Assembly: GCF_903914075.1 (NCBI RefSeq)
Contig: NZ_CAIWNQ010000008.1
Coordinates: 124,001-188,000, forward strand
Direction: 5' to 3'
Source of the DNA: Ruegeria sp. THAF57
GTDB taxonomy: Bacteria > Pseudomonadota > Alphaproteobacteria > Rhodobacterales > Rhodobacteraceae
DNA length: 64,000 bases
In this document: in pieces, positions 41,847 to 51,099 of the stretch
How positions within the stretch are numbered: the stretch's first letter is position 1
How the letters are laid out: every line of letters begins with the position of its first letter
Program-made: the position numbers and the translations under genes
The notes under the pieces: generated by a model
Seen by the model: only the letters and a program-made list of their open reading frames with translations
What the model was told of the DNA's origin: nothing
Databases searched by the model: none

Positions 41847-43330
41847 CGAATTTCACCAGACGGGCCGCCCTGTTTGCCGCAGGGGGCGTTGCAGGATGGG
41901 GGCTTTCGCGTTGGTTAGGCTCGGATCTGCCGGTCTATGACGGGACCGACCGAACCTTTGCCCCGACGTCCGATACCATCATGAATGACGCCAGCGGGCT
42001 GTCACCGACACCGATCAACAAGCATCTGGTTCTGACCGAAGACGCAGGGGACAGGCTGATTACAGTGCTTCGCAACGAACTAGCCGAAGCAACCGCCGCA
42101 GGTCGCCCTGTCAACGTGGGCGCAGCGCGTCATTCAATGGGCGGGCAGGCCATTCCGCGCGACGGGACGGCAATAACCTTTGACAATGGCGCTTTGCAAA
42201 TCGACAGCGCAGCCAAAACCTATCGCGCGCATGCGGGTGCGCGCTGGTCACAGGTAATTGCCGCGCTGGACCCGGCGGGGTGGTCGCCCAAGGTAATGCA
42301 ATCGAACCATGATTTCGGCGTTGCGGCCACTTATTCGGTCAACGCCCATGGTTGGCCCGTGCCGTTTGGTCCGATGGGCTCGACGGTTCGGTCGCTGCGG
42401 ATGCTTCTACCAACCGGAGAGCTGGTGACATGCTCACCCACCGAGAACACCGACCTGTTCAATCTTGGCATGGGTGGGTACGGCCTGATTGGGATCATCG
42501 TCGATATGGACGTGGAAATGGTCCCAAACACCCGCCTGTCCCCATCTTTCGAGGTGATGGAGGCAAAGGGCTTTGCGGCGGCCTTTCAATCCGCGATCGA
42601 CGACCCTGCGGTCACGATGGCTTATGGGCGACTGAACGTGGAGCGCGACACGTTTTTCGAAAAAGCGCTGCTGATCACGTATCGCGAGGCGGATGACCAG
42701 ACCGAATTACCGCCAGCCACAGGATCGGGGTGGATGTCGCACGCGGCCAGCCGCCTGTATCGGGCGCAATTGGGAAGCGAAGCGTTCAAAAGCTTCCGCT
42801 GGTGGAACGAAACGACGCTTGGGCCCGCACTGGGCGGCGGCGACGCAACCCGTAATTCCCTGATCAACGAACCTGTCGTCACACTGGACGACCGCAACCC
42901 GGACCGCACCGATATCCTGCACGAATACTTCGTGGGCTTCGATGCGTTCGACGATCTCCTGACCGCCTGCCGCGAGGTGATCCCCGCCTCGTATCAGGAG
43001 TTTCTAAACGTCACCCTGCGCTATGTCGCGCAGGATGATCAGGCGGTTTTGTCCTTCGCGTCCGAGCCCCGGATCGCCGCCGTAATGTCGTTCAGCCAGG
43101 AAATGACCCAACGCGCCGAGGCGGACATGGCTCGGATGACGCAGGCTCTGATAGACCGGATCGTCGAGATCGGGGGGGCATATTACCTGCCCTACCGTCC
43201 GCATGCGCGGCTGGATCAATTGACCTCGGCCTATGCGCGGGCACCGGAATTTGCACAGGCCAAACGCCAACTGGACCCCCGGCTTGTGCTTCGGAACAAC
43301 CTTTGGGACAGCTATCTGGGGCAACTATGA
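41843..43330 (+). CDS. FAD-linked oxidase (PCMH type), probably exported by Tat
   Basis: A 495-residue protein. The N terminus FTRRAALFAAGGVAGWGLS is a twin-arginine-like signal. The FAD domain shows NVGAARHSMGGQAIP, YRAHAGARWSQVIAAL and GWPVPFGPMGSTVRSLRML. The C-terminal end RQLDPRLVLRNNLWDSYL fits sugar-lactone/alditol oxidases. Relatives oxidise aldonolactones, alditols or similar alcohols using FAD. It is linked by ATGA overlaps to the hydrolase before it and the membrane protein after it. The combination of a lactonase-like hydrolase with an oxidase may hint at a lactone or ester substrate, but that is inference. Confidence 0.82.
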   Translation: MTNFTRRAALFAAGGVAGWGLSRWLGSDLPVYDGTDRTFAPTSDTIMNDASGLSPTPINKHLVLTEDAGDRLITVLRNELAEATAAGRPVNVGAARHSMGGQAIPRDGTAITFDNGALQIDSAAKTYRAHAGARWSQVIAALDPAGWSPKVMQSNHDFGVAATYSVNAHGWPVPFGPMGSTVRSLRMLLPTGELVTCSPTENTDLFNLGMGGYGLIGIIVDMDVEMVPNTRLSPSFEVMEAKGFAAAFQSAIDDPAVTMAYGRLNVERDTFFEKALLITYREADDQTELPPATGSGWMSHAASRLYRAQLGSEAFKSFRWWNETTLGPALGGGDATRNSLINEPVVTLDDRNPDRTDILHEYFVGFDAFDDLLTACREVIPASYQEFLNVTLRYVAQDDQAVLSFASEPRIAAVMSFSQEMTQRAEADMARMTQALIDRIVEIGGAYYLPYRPHARLDQLTSAYARAPEFAQAKRQLDPRLVLRNNLWDSYLGQL

Positions 43331-43737
43331 CCAATCTGCAAAAACTCTGCCTTGTATATTTCGTCGCGCTGATGATCGCGGCATCGCTGAACTATGTCCC
43401 CGGCCTGACGGATGAAAACGGGCTGGCGTTCGGGATCTTTGCACTCGATATCTACGACGACGCGCTACACGTCGCCTCGGCAGTCTGGGCGCTGGTGGCC
43501 GGGCTGTGGTCACACAGGGCCGCTCGCACTTTTCTGATATTGTTCGGTCTTGCCTATCTGGGGGATGGCGTTTTCGGGTTCTTCACGGGCTATGGCTATC
43601 TGGATCTGGGCATCTTCACCAACGCGTCCGCGGGAATTGAGCTGTCGATGGGACGTATTTTTGCAAACCTTCCACATCTGGCCTTGGGCGGTATCGCGGC
43701 TTGGGCGGGTCTGCGTGATATCAGGAGAACGGCATGA
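43327..43737 (+). CDS. Small integral membrane protein, unknown function
   Basis: A 136-residue protein with about four helices (LCLVYFVALMIAASLNYVP, VASAVWALVAGLWS, FLILFGLAYLGDGVFGFF, ANLPHLALGGIAAWAGL). An acidic stretch DIYDDALHV lies between helices one and two. It overlaps both neighbours by four bases (ATGA). The size and helix spacing recall DUF4383-like proteins, but I cannot confirm this. It may be the membrane partner of the exported FAD oxidase, for example an electron acceptor, though no heme ligands are obvious. Confidence 0.65.
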   Translation: MTNLQKLCLVYFVALMIAASLNYVPGLTDENGLAFGIFALDIYDDALHVASAVWALVAGLWSHRAARTFLILFGLAYLGDGVFGFFTGYGYLDLGIFTNASAGIELSMGRIFANLPHLALGGIAAWAGLRDIRRTA

Positions 43738-44780
43738 GATTTCTTCTGCGCTGGATGCGCCGACTGGTTCTGCTGATTGTGGTCGTCGCGATCTGTCTGG
43801 TTGCCCCGATTATCTATGTCGAAACAAGCTGCAAGGGAACGGCGCAGTTTCAACCCTATGACGCCCTGCTGCCACCCGAACACCACCGTCCCGAAACCCG
43901 GACACTGATGACCTATCCGGAATGGCACATCGTGCACGCGTATGAGGACTACGCCCAGGTTCTGCGGCAGGGCGATCCGCATGACTATGGTTTCTGGCAG
44001 GGAATCACCGGGTTCTGGAGCTCGCTCTGCGCGCTGTCGCAAAGCGCATCGGCCCATGGCGAGGTTGATGCAGGGACCAAGCAGATGATCTACGTCATCG
44101 GCACCAGTTTTACGGTCGAGCTTGCACTGAAGGCCGCCTATGAAGAGACACTGGGCCGCCTGTTCACGGCCCTGCGTGGGCCGCAACGTGCACCGCTGGA
44201 TGATCTGTCGGCGCAGCAGGCCGCGGAATACGCCCAGTTTCTGCAACAGGTGCCTTGGTACAAATGGCCCTTCGCAGAGAATGCGCAAGACCTGTTGAGC
44301 GAATCCAGCGGGTCATTGCGTGACAGCGAACGCGCAATCGCCTTGGGGTTCGAAAACACGGTCAAAGACGGTTACGCCGGCTTTATCGAACAGGCGGTCG
44401 CTCAGGTGGGCACGGATGAACTGACTCTGCGCATGATTATCACCGCGCCCGAAACGCTTCCGGCTTACCCGGATGTGCAGGTCATCGGCTCCAGACCCGA
44501 AGGGACCGAGATTGAAACGCCCCGGTATCGTGAATTGACGAACCTTCTGGCCGACATGGCGCGTGATGGCGTTGATCTGGTCGAAATCGCTGGGAATGAT
44601 GACATCATGTTTACGGCCCTGTCCGATCAACCAACCGAAGAGGATGCAATTTTCAGCGCTCCGCGCCAGGGATTTGACGATTACCGTCACCTGCTCGTGG
44701 TCAAGGTTCCGCAGCTTGCCGAACGACTGCGCCAGTTGGACGGCTCAGGCCTGACGCTGGAACACATCCATGACTATTAG
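43734..44780 (+). CDS. Membrane-anchored protein of unknown function
   Basis: A 348-residue protein with one N-terminal helix (LVLLIVVVAICLVAPIIYV) and a large, probably periplasmic domain. Notable segments are TYPEWHIVHAYEDYAQVL and YGFWQGITGFWSSLCALS, both rich in aromatic residues, and WYKWPFAENAQDL. I do not recognise a family. It is coupled by ATGA to the membrane protein upstream and overlaps the next gene by 11 bases, so it is a fixed part of the operon. Confidence 0.65.
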   Translation: MRFLLRWMRRLVLLIVVVAICLVAPIIYVETSCKGTAQFQPYDALLPPEHHRPETRTLMTYPEWHIVHAYEDYAQVLRQGDPHDYGFWQGITGFWSSLCALSQSASAHGEVDAGTKQMIYVIGTSFTVELALKAAYEETLGRLFTALRGPQRAPLDDLSAQQAAEYAQFLQQVPWYKWPFAENAQDLLSESSGSLRDSERAIALGFENTVKDGYAGFIEQAVAQVGTDELTLRMIITAPETLPAYPDVQVIGSRPEGTEIETPRYRELTNLLADMARDGVDLVEIAGNDDIMFTALSDQPTEEDAIFSAPRQGFDDYRHLLVVKVPQLAERLRQLDGSGLTLEHIHDY

Positions 44781-45060
44781 GTCCATTCTAATCGCCCTGC
44801 CCCTTTTGGTGCTGGGCTGGCTATCGACACTTGTGGTCGTGGCTTTGCTAACGGACGAGGCGCCAGCCTATGTGGTCGTGCTGCCGCAGGACAGGTTGCT
44901 GGACGGGTTGCCGGGTGACACGGCAGTTCTAGCCGCGTCGCGGTTTAGCGTAACAGTGGCCTCGGACAGGCCGGGCTTTGCCAAGGCACTCTATTCCAGC
45001 GGTGCCCGGTTGGTTCTGCCTGCGGGCCTGCCGGGATGCCTGCCCTTGCCCAAGGTCTGA
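44770..45060 (+). CDS. Short membrane-anchored protein, unknown function
   Basis: A 96-residue protein with an N-terminal helix (ILIALPLLVLGWLSTLVVVALL) and a short soluble tail. The tail (SRFSVTVASDRPGFAKALYS, GARLVLPAGLPGC) looks like a small alpha/beta unit. It is the last gene of the five-gene operon and overlaps its upstream neighbour by 11 bases. It ends two bases before the end of the convergent amidohydrolase gene. No homologue comes to mind. Confidence 0.6.
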   Translation: MTIRSILIALPLLVLGWLSTLVVVALLTDEAPAYVVVLPQDRLLDGLPGDTAVLAASRFSVTVASDRPGFAKALYSSGARLVLPAGLPGCLPLPKV

Positions 45061-45062
45061 GG

Positions 45063-46349
45063 TTACCCTTCGAACGGCACGCGCGCCTCGTCCAAAGTTC
45101 GCTGAGCAGATGGCAGGTTCAGCGCATGTGTCACCGGGGCTGACCGCGAGATCACCCGCCCCTTGCGCACCACTGCCAGACGATGGGCGCGCAGGCGGAT
45201 CGCCTCGATCGGGTCGGCGGCCTGCAACAGCACGAAATTCGCGTCACACCCCTTGGCGACGCCATACCCCTCAAGCCCCATGATCCTAGCCGAGTTCTGC
45301 GTCACCGCGTCAAAGCACCATGTCATATCGGCTCGACTGGACAATTGCCCCACATGCAGCCCCATGAAGGCCACATCCAGCATGTCGGCCTTGCCCAGCG
45401 AATACCACGGGTCCATCACACAATCAGACCCAAAGCCCACCGTGATCCCCGCATCACGCAGCTCGCGCACGCGGGTCTGACCCCGGCGCTTTGGATAGGT
45501 GTCGTGGCGGCCTTGCAGCATGATGTTGATCAAAGGGTTCGGGATCGCATGAACCCCTGACTCGACCATCAGCGGAATCAGTTTCGAGACATAGTAATTG
45601 TCCATCGAATGCATCGAGGTCAGATGCGACCCCGCAACCCGCCCGTTCAGACCCAAACGCTGCGTTTCATAGGCCAGCGTTTCGATATGGCGGCTGTGTG
45701 GATCGTCGCTTTCGTCGCAATGCATATCGACCATCAAGCCGCGCTCGGTCGCGATTTCACACAGCAAACGCACGGATTCCGCCCCGTCCGCCATGGTTCG
45801 TTCGAAATGCGGAATGCCGCCCACCACGTCTACGCCCATATCCAGCGCGCGGATGGTATTCTGCTTCGCAGTCGGGTCGCGCAGTACACCGTCCTGCGGG
45901 AAGGCCACCAGTTGCAGGTCAAGGTAATCCTTCACCTGTTCACGCACCTGCAACAACGCTTGCACGCCCTTTAGCTCATCGTCACAGGTATCCACATGGC
46001 TGCGGATCGCACCGATCCCTTTGGCCACCGCCAACTCGCAATAGCGCAGCGCACGGGCAACAATGTCATCAACGGATTGCAGCGGCTTCAACTCGCCCCA
46101 CAGCGCGATCCCCTCAAGCAAAGTGCCTGAGACATTCATGCGCGGATTGCCCAATGATAGGGTCGCATCCATGTGGAAATGTGGGTCGACGAAGGGGGGT
46201 GAAACTAACTGACCTTCGGCATCCATGACCTCGACGGCGTCAGCGGTGATCCCGGCCTCGACCGCTGTAATCTTGCCGCCCTTGCAGGCGATATCCATCC
46301 CGGTCTGACCGTCCGTCAGAGTGGCGTTTTTGATAAGCAGATCGACCAT
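45063..46349 (-). CDS. Cytosine deaminase-like amidohydrolase
   Basis: A 428-residue metal-dependent hydrolase of the amidohydrolase superfamily. Metal ligands are visible in DPHFHMDATL, VDMHCDESDD, GSHLTSMHSMDNYY and TVGFGSDCVMDPWYSLGKAD. This is the pattern of cytosine/isocytosine deaminases of the CodA group. It would deaminate a pyrimidine or a similar ring imported by the ABC system encoded upstream; the permease stop is one base before its start. The exact base (cytosine, 5-methylcytosine, isocytosine, creatinine-like) cannot be told. Confidence 0.85.
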   Translation of the reverse strand: MVDLLIKNATLTDGQTGMDIACKGGKITAVEAGITADAVEVMDAEGQLVSPPFVDPHFHMDATLSLGNPRMNVSGTLLEGIALWGELKPLQSVDDIVARALRYCELAVAKGIGAIRSHVDTCDDELKGVQALLQVREQVKDYLDLQLVAFPQDGVLRDPTAKQNTIRALDMGVDVVGGIPHFERTMADGAESVRLLCEIATERGLMVDMHCDESDDPHSRHIETLAYETQRLGLNGRVAGSHLTSMHSMDNYYVSKLIPLMVESGVHAIPNPLINIMLQGRHDTYPKRRGQTRVRELRDAGITVGFGSDCVMDPWYSLGKADMLDVAFMGLHVGQLSSRADMTWCFDAVTQNSARIMGLEGYGVAKGCDANFVLLQAADPIEAIRLRAHRLAVVRKGRVISRSAPVTHALNLPSAQRTLDEARVPFEG

Positions 46350-46350
46350 A

Positions 46351-47295
46351 TCAGCGTTGACCTTTGAACCATGGGGTAAGCAATGCGCGCGGATAATCGG
46401 CCGAGCGCGCGGCGATCACAAGGGCGATGATCGACAGGACATAGGGCACCATCAGAAAGACCTGACCGGGGACCAGCGCGCCGACCTCGGTCTGCAATCT
46501 TACCTGTAGCGCATCGAACGCACCAAACAGCAGCGCGCCCAGCAGCGCCTTGCCTGGCCTCCAACTGGCGAAAATGACCAACGCAATGCAGACCCAGCCG
46601 CGTCCGTTGACCATGCCGAAGAAAAAAGCGTCAAAGGCGCTCATGGTCAGGAAAGCGCCCCCCAGCGCCATAAGTGCCGAACCGACCACGATGGCCCCGA
46701 TCCGCAGGCCGTAAACCGACAGACCCTGCGCATCGACGCTGTCGGGGTTGTCGCCCACGGCCTTGATCGCCACGCCCAGCGCAGTGCGGTTCAGCACATA
46801 CCAGACCAACGCCACCAGCAGCAGCGCCAGCCAAGTCAGCGCCGTCTGCTGAAACAATACAGAGCCTAAAAAAGGCAAATCTGACAGAACCGGCAGGTCC
46901 AGCGGTTGGAATGGCTCGATCCTTGGCGGCGACGACACGTTCGGCAGCGCCGTGCGATAGGTGTAGTAACTGACCGAGGTCGCGAACAACGTGATCCCCA
47001 ACCCCGAAACGTGTTGTGACAATCCCAAAGGCACTGTGAGGATCGCATGGAGCAGCCCAAAAAACGCTCCTGCCAGCGCCGCGACCAGCACGCCACCCCA
47101 CAGACCCGCGCCCAGCCAGACGGCCATCCAGCCGCACATGGCACCGACGACGAATATCCCCTCGATCCCAAGGTTCAGCACGCCTGCGCGTTCACAGATC
47201 AGCGCCCCCAGTACGCCAAAGATCAACGGTGTCGCGATGCGCAGAGAGGCCGCCCAGAAGCTTTCAGAAAGCAAAATATTGAGAATATCCATCAT
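46351..47295 (-). CDS. Nucleoside-type ABC transporter permease 2 (BmpC/NupQ-like)
   Basis: A 314-residue permease with about eight to nine helices. Motifs are RIATPLIFGVLGALICERAG, VLNLGIEGIFVVGAMCGW and VAIKAVGDNPDSVDAQGLSV. Such pairs with BMP-type binding proteins import nucleosides or purines. ATG 47295 overlaps the stop of permease 1 (ATGA). The frame is open to 47364, but that would intrude into permease 1. Confidence 0.92.
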   Translation of the reverse strand: MMDILNILLSESFWAASLRIATPLIFGVLGALICERAGVLNLGIEGIFVVGAMCGWMAVWLGAGLWGGVLVAALAGAFFGLLHAILTVPLGLSQHVSGLGITLFATSVSYYTYRTALPNVSSPPRIEPFQPLDLPVLSDLPFLGSVLFQQTALTWLALLLVALVWYVLNRTALGVAIKAVGDNPDSVDAQGLSVYGLRIGAIVVGSALMALGGAFLTMSAFDAFFFGMVNGRGWVCIALVIFASWRPGKALLGALLFGAFDALQVRLQTEVGALVPGQVFLMVPYVLSIIALVIAARSADYPRALLTPWFKGQR

Positions 47296-48365
47296 GACAC
47301 GGCCCTCGCGGTGCTGGCCCGGACAATGCGATATCGGGCGACAAACCCGCCGACCAGAACGCAAAGCAGCGAAACCGAGACGACCAGATCCGCCAAGAAA
47401 GACGACACGCCCATCGCACGGCTCATGCTGTCTGCACCCACAAAGACCGATGCGATGAACAGCGCCGCAATCACCACGCCCACCGGCGACAGCCCCGCCA
47501 GCATCGCCACAACAATGCCGGTATAGCCAAAGCCGGGCGACAGGTCGGCGGTCAGGTATCCCTTCAGACCCGCGACCTCACTCACGCCCGCAAGCCCCGC
47601 AAGGCCACCCGACAGGATGGCCACGCCGAACAGCGACCGGTTGACGTTGATCCCTGCGTGGCGCGCGGCGGCGGCGTTTTCACCCACAGCGCGCAGCTTG
47701 AAGCCCCAGACGGAACGCGCCAGCATGAATTGGGCCAATCCCGCCAGTATTAGAGCCAAAACAAGCCCTGAATGCACCCGCATTCGCTCCATCAGTGGGG
47801 GCAGCATCCCCTGATCCAAAACCGGTGCCGATTGTGGCCAGCCCAACCCCATCGGATCCTGCAGCGGCCCTTCCAACATCATCTGCACAAAGATCAGGAT
47901 GATGAAATTCAACAGCAGCGTCGTCACCACCTCATCCGCGCCAAAGCGGGTTTTCAGATAGGTTGGGGCGACCATCCCCGCCGCCCCTGCAGCAGCACCC
48001 ATTAGAACGATCAGCGGCAACAGAAGAATGCCCGTGATATCCAGTACCCCTGACCCGATGGCCACCGCAGCCATCGCGCCCAGATACAACTGACCCTCGG
48101 CCCCGATATTCCACAGCTTTGCGCGAAAGGCCAAAGCGGCGGCCAGCCCGGTGAATATCAGCGGCGTGGCGCGTGTCAGCACCTCGGAGAACGCAAACAC
48201 CGAACCGAAAACGCCGCGAAACATCTCGGCATAGGCGGCGATCGGGTTTGCCCCAGCCGCCAGCAGCGGGATTGCGGCAAAGCCCAGTGCGATCACGGCC
48301 GACAGGATGGGAACGCCCAACGTGAAAGCCCGCGACTGCGTCTGACGTAGTTCGATGCGGATCAT
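47292..48365 (-). CDS. Nucleoside-type ABC transporter permease 1 (BmpB/NupP-like)
   Basis: A 357-residue permease. It has helices from residue 17 on, the segment FTGLAAALAFRAKLWNIGAEGQ, FGADEVVTTLLLNFIIL and KLRAVGENAAAARHAGINV, all characteristic of this permease type. It partners the shorter permease encoded downstream. It overlaps the ATPase gene stop by four bases. Confidence 0.93.
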   Translation of the reverse strand: MIRIELRQTQSRAFTLGVPILSAVIALGFAAIPLLAAGANPIAAYAEMFRGVFGSVFAFSEVLTRATPLIFTGLAAALAFRAKLWNIGAEGQLYLGAMAAVAIGSGVLDITGILLLPLIVLMGAAAGAAGMVAPTYLKTRFGADEVVTTLLLNFIILIFVQMMLEGPLQDPMGLGWPQSAPVLDQGMLPPLMERMRVHSGLVLALILAGLAQFMLARSVWGFKLRAVGENAAAARHAGINVNRSLFGVAILSGGLAGLAGVSEVAGLKGYLTADLSPGFGYTGIVVAMLAGLSPVGVVIAALFIASVFVGADSMSRAMGVSSFLADLVVSVSLLCVLVGGFVARYRIVRASTARAVS

Positions 48366-49879
48366 GCCGGTTCTCCTGCCATCATCAGCCCGATCTGTTC
48401 ACGGTCGCGCCCCGGTGCCTCGTGCAGTTCTCCGTCGCGGATCACCACGATGCGGTCGGCGAGGCTCAGCAATTCGTCGAGATCCTCGGAAATCAGCACC
48501 ACACCCGCCCCTCGCGCCCTTGCGTTCAGCAGGCGCTTGCCCACTTCCGCTGCGGCACCCATGTCCAGACCGCGTGTCGGCTGGTTCGCAAGGATAAGGC
48601 GGGGCGAAAGATCGAAGACACGTGCCAGAATAAGTTTCTGGATATTGCCCCCGGACAACAGACGCGCAGGCGCATCCACGCCCGGCCCGCGCACGTCATA
48701 GGCTTTGGACAAACGCTCGGCGTTGTCCTGGATGTCCTCGCGGCGCAACAGACCGTATGACTGAACCTCGGGATCTTTCAGCCGTTCGATAACCATGTTT
48801 TCGGCCACACTCATGGCGCCGACGATGCCCTCGTGGTGGCGATCTTCGGGGATGCGACCAACCCCCGCACGCACCATCTTGGCCGGGGTGGGAGACGCAA
48901 TCTCGACCCCATCCACCTTGATTAGACCCTGCTCAGGGCGCACGAGACCTGCGATGACATTGGCAAGCCCGCTCTGACCGTTACCAGAAACCCCGGCGAT
49001 CCCCAGAATTTCATGCGCGTGTACCGTCAGGTCGATCGCCGTCAGCGTGTCGCGTTTGGACCGCCCCGCGACCGATACGCCCGACATGGTCAGGACCGGA
49101 TCACCGGGCGTCAGATAAGAGCCGGCAAGCTCGGGTGTCTCAGCGCCAACCATCATCTGCGCGATCGACTTCTCATCCGCTTCGGATGTGGCCATCTCTC
49201 CGACTTTCCGCCCATGCCGCAGGACAGCAATGCGATCCGAAAAGGCCAGCACTTCGCGCAGTTTGTGACTGATGAAGATCACCGACAGACCTTCATCGGT
49301 CATCAGGCGGATGTTTTCGAACAATGTATCCGCTTCTTGCGGGGTCAGAACGGCGGTTGGTTCGTCCAGCACCAGAATGCGGGCATTGCGGTATAGCGCC
49401 TTGAGGATTTCCACCCTTTGCCTCTCGCCCACCGACAAACGGCCAACCGGCGTATCAAGGGGGGCAGACAGGCCGCTTTGCGCCATGATGCCTTCGATCC
49501 TGCGCCGTGCCGCGCGTCGATTACGGCGCAGGGACAACAGAGGCTCCGATCCCAAGGTTATGTTATCGAGGGCCGAGATATTTTCGGCCAATGTGAAGTG
49601 CTGGTGCACCATCCCCACGCCCGAAGCCAGCGCCACTTGCGGGTGGCCCAGCGGCAGAGGGCGCAACACCCCGCCTTCGTCAGCGACCTCGATTGAACCG
49701 GCGTCGGGCAAGTAATGCCCGAACAGCATATTCATCAGCGTGGTCTTGCCCGCGCCGTTTTCGCCCAGCAGCGCCAGAACCTCGCCTTTGTTCAGGGTCA
49801 GGCTGACATTGTCATTGGCTATGACCGGGCCGAAGTGCTTGCTCAACCCGTTGAGTTTCAGAACTATGGAATCTGTCAT
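48362..49879 (-). CDS. Nucleoside-type ABC transporter ATP-binding protein (duplicated ATPase)
   Basis: A 505-residue protein with two ATPase domains in tandem, as in sugar (RbsA) and nucleoside importers. The first has Walker A GENGAGKTT and LSVGERQRVEILKALYRNA. The second has the degenerate GVSGNGQSG loop and LLSGGNIQKLILARVF. It energises the two permeases. ATG 49879 lies 39 bp after the binding-protein gene, with a hairpin in the gap that probably sets a lower expression level. Confidence 0.94.
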   Translation of the reverse strand: MTDSIVLKLNGLSKHFGPVIANDNVSLTLNKGEVLALLGENGAGKTTLMNMLFGHYLPDAGSIEVADEGGVLRPLPLGHPQVALASGVGMVHQHFTLAENISALDNITLGSEPLLSLRRNRRAARRRIEGIMAQSGLSAPLDTPVGRLSVGERQRVEILKALYRNARILVLDEPTAVLTPQEADTLFENIRLMTDEGLSVIFISHKLREVLAFSDRIAVLRHGRKVGEMATSEADEKSIAQMMVGAETPELAGSYLTPGDPVLTMSGVSVAGRSKRDTLTAIDLTVHAHEILGIAGVSGNGQSGLANVIAGLVRPEQGLIKVDGVEIASPTPAKMVRAGVGRIPEDRHHEGIVGAMSVAENMVIERLKDPEVQSYGLLRREDIQDNAERLSKAYDVRGPGVDAPARLLSGGNIQKLILARVFDLSPRLILANQPTRGLDMGAAAEVGKRLLNARARGAGVVLISEDLDELLSLADRIVVIRDGELHEAPGRDREQIGLMMAGEPA

Positions 49880-49887
49880 TGGAAAAA

Positions 49888-49911
49888 CGGGCCGGTTTGT
49901 GGACCGGCCCG
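49888..49911 (-). terminator. Attenuating hairpin between BMP binding protein and ATPase genes
   Basis: CGGGCCGG and CCGGCCCG form a perfect 8-bp stem, followed on the minus strand by TTTTTCC. Inside the operon it would give more binding protein than transporter. Confidence 0.75.
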
Positions 49912-49918
49912 AATAAGA

Positions 49919-50908
49919 TCAGTTGTCAGAAACGGGTCGGTCGTCGTTCACGTTGACGCGGAAAAGCCCGTCCATAATCTCGGCCTGTCGCGCGTTGACC
50001 GCTTCGACCACGTCGGCGGGCACCAGTTCTTCATCCAGAACCATGGAACCGCCGCCATATCCCATAAAGCTGTACTGGCCGTAATCCGCAGCCTCGAACG
50101 AGCCGCTGGCGACATTGGTAATGGCCTTGTCGATGGTAGGCTCCATGTGCCACAGGGCCGACGCCATGATCGTACCGGGATAATCACCCGACGTGTCGAT
50201 CACGTTACCAACGGCTTTGACGCCACGCTCTACCGCAGCATCCGACACACCAAAGCGTTCGGCATACATGATGTCCGCGCCTGCATCCATCATCGCAATC
50301 GCGCTTTCTTTGGCCTTGGGCGGGTCATACCAGCTGTCGATAAAGGTCACGAGGAATTTGACATCCGGGTTCACCTCGCGCGCGCCATCCATGAAGGCGT
50401 TCATCAGGCGGTTCACCTCGGGGATGGCATATCCGCCGACCATACCAATAACGTTCGATTCCGTGGCCGCACCAGCAACCATACCGGTCAGGTAGGACGG
50501 CTCGTGAATCCAGTTGTCAAAGACCGAAAAGTTCGGACCAACAGGCCCAAAGGACGAACCCATCAAAAAGGCCGTGTCCGGATAATCCTTGGCCACCTTG
50601 CGCGCGGCGCGCTCCAGCCCGAACACCTCACCCACGATCAGTTGCGAGCCCTGTTCGGCATATTCACGCATCACGCGCTCATAGTCGGTGTTGGCCACAT
50701 TCTCGGAAAAGACGTATTCGATATCGCCCCTTTCAGCCGCCGCGTTAAGCGCCTTGTGGATACGGCTGATCCATTGCTGTTCCACGGGCAGCGTATAGAT
50801 CGCTGCAACCTTGACCGTTTCAGCCGCAGCCACGCCGACAGAGTATATCGTTGACGCCGCCGCAACAGCGGCAAGCAACAGTCTTCTTGTCATGTTATTT
50901 TTGGCCAT
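49919..50908 (-). CDS. BMP-family substrate-binding protein of a nucleoside-type ABC importer
   Basis: A 329-residue periplasmic protein with a signal peptide (about 1-29, VGVAAA). The Bmp/Med fold shows VKVAAIYTLPVEQQW, GSQLIVGEVFGL, FLMGSSFGPVGPNFSVFDNW and EPSYLTGMVAGAATESNVIG. It captures a nucleoside, purine or related compound. ATG 50908 follows AGGAG closely. A GTG one codon upstream and an ATG at 50893 are alternatives. It is the first gene of the leftward operon ending with the deaminase. Confidence 0.92.
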   Translation of the reverse strand: MAKNNMTRRLLLAAVAAASTIYSVGVAAAETVKVAAIYTLPVEQQWISRIHKALNAAAERGDIEYVFSENVANTDYERVMREYAEQGSQLIVGEVFGLERAARKVAKDYPDTAFLMGSSFGPVGPNFSVFDNWIHEPSYLTGMVAGAATESNVIGMVGGYAIPEVNRLMNAFMDGAREVNPDVKFLVTFIDSWYDPPKAKESAIAMMDAGADIMYAERFGVSDAAVERGVKAVGNVIDTSGDYPGTIMASALWHMEPTIDKAITNVASGSFEAADYGQYSFMGYGGGSMVLDEELVPADVVEAVNARQAEIMDGLFRVNVNDDRPVSDN

Positions 50909-51020
50909 CACACTCTCCTGTTTTCAGGGATGGCAGCATTTTTTTACTTTTCAGTCAAATTTTTTCCGATCAACAGCGGTGTATGAAACAGCCGGATGAG
51001 CAATTTTTGGGCACTGAAAT

Positions 51021-51056
51021 CGGGGCGTTTGTTTTGGGCAAAACCAACGCGCCCCG
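51021..51056 (-). terminator. Imperfect hairpin after the sugar operon
   Basis: CGGGGCG at one end pairs with CGCCCCG at the other, with inner GTTTTG-GGC-AAAAC pairs, within 36 bases. It stands between the kinase gene end (51100) and the BMP gene start. The T tract is poor, so it may end the long operon only partly. Confidence 0.5.
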
Positions 51057-51099
51057 GACCTGATCTAGGCCGCTCGGGTGGCCCGATCCAGTACATTGG

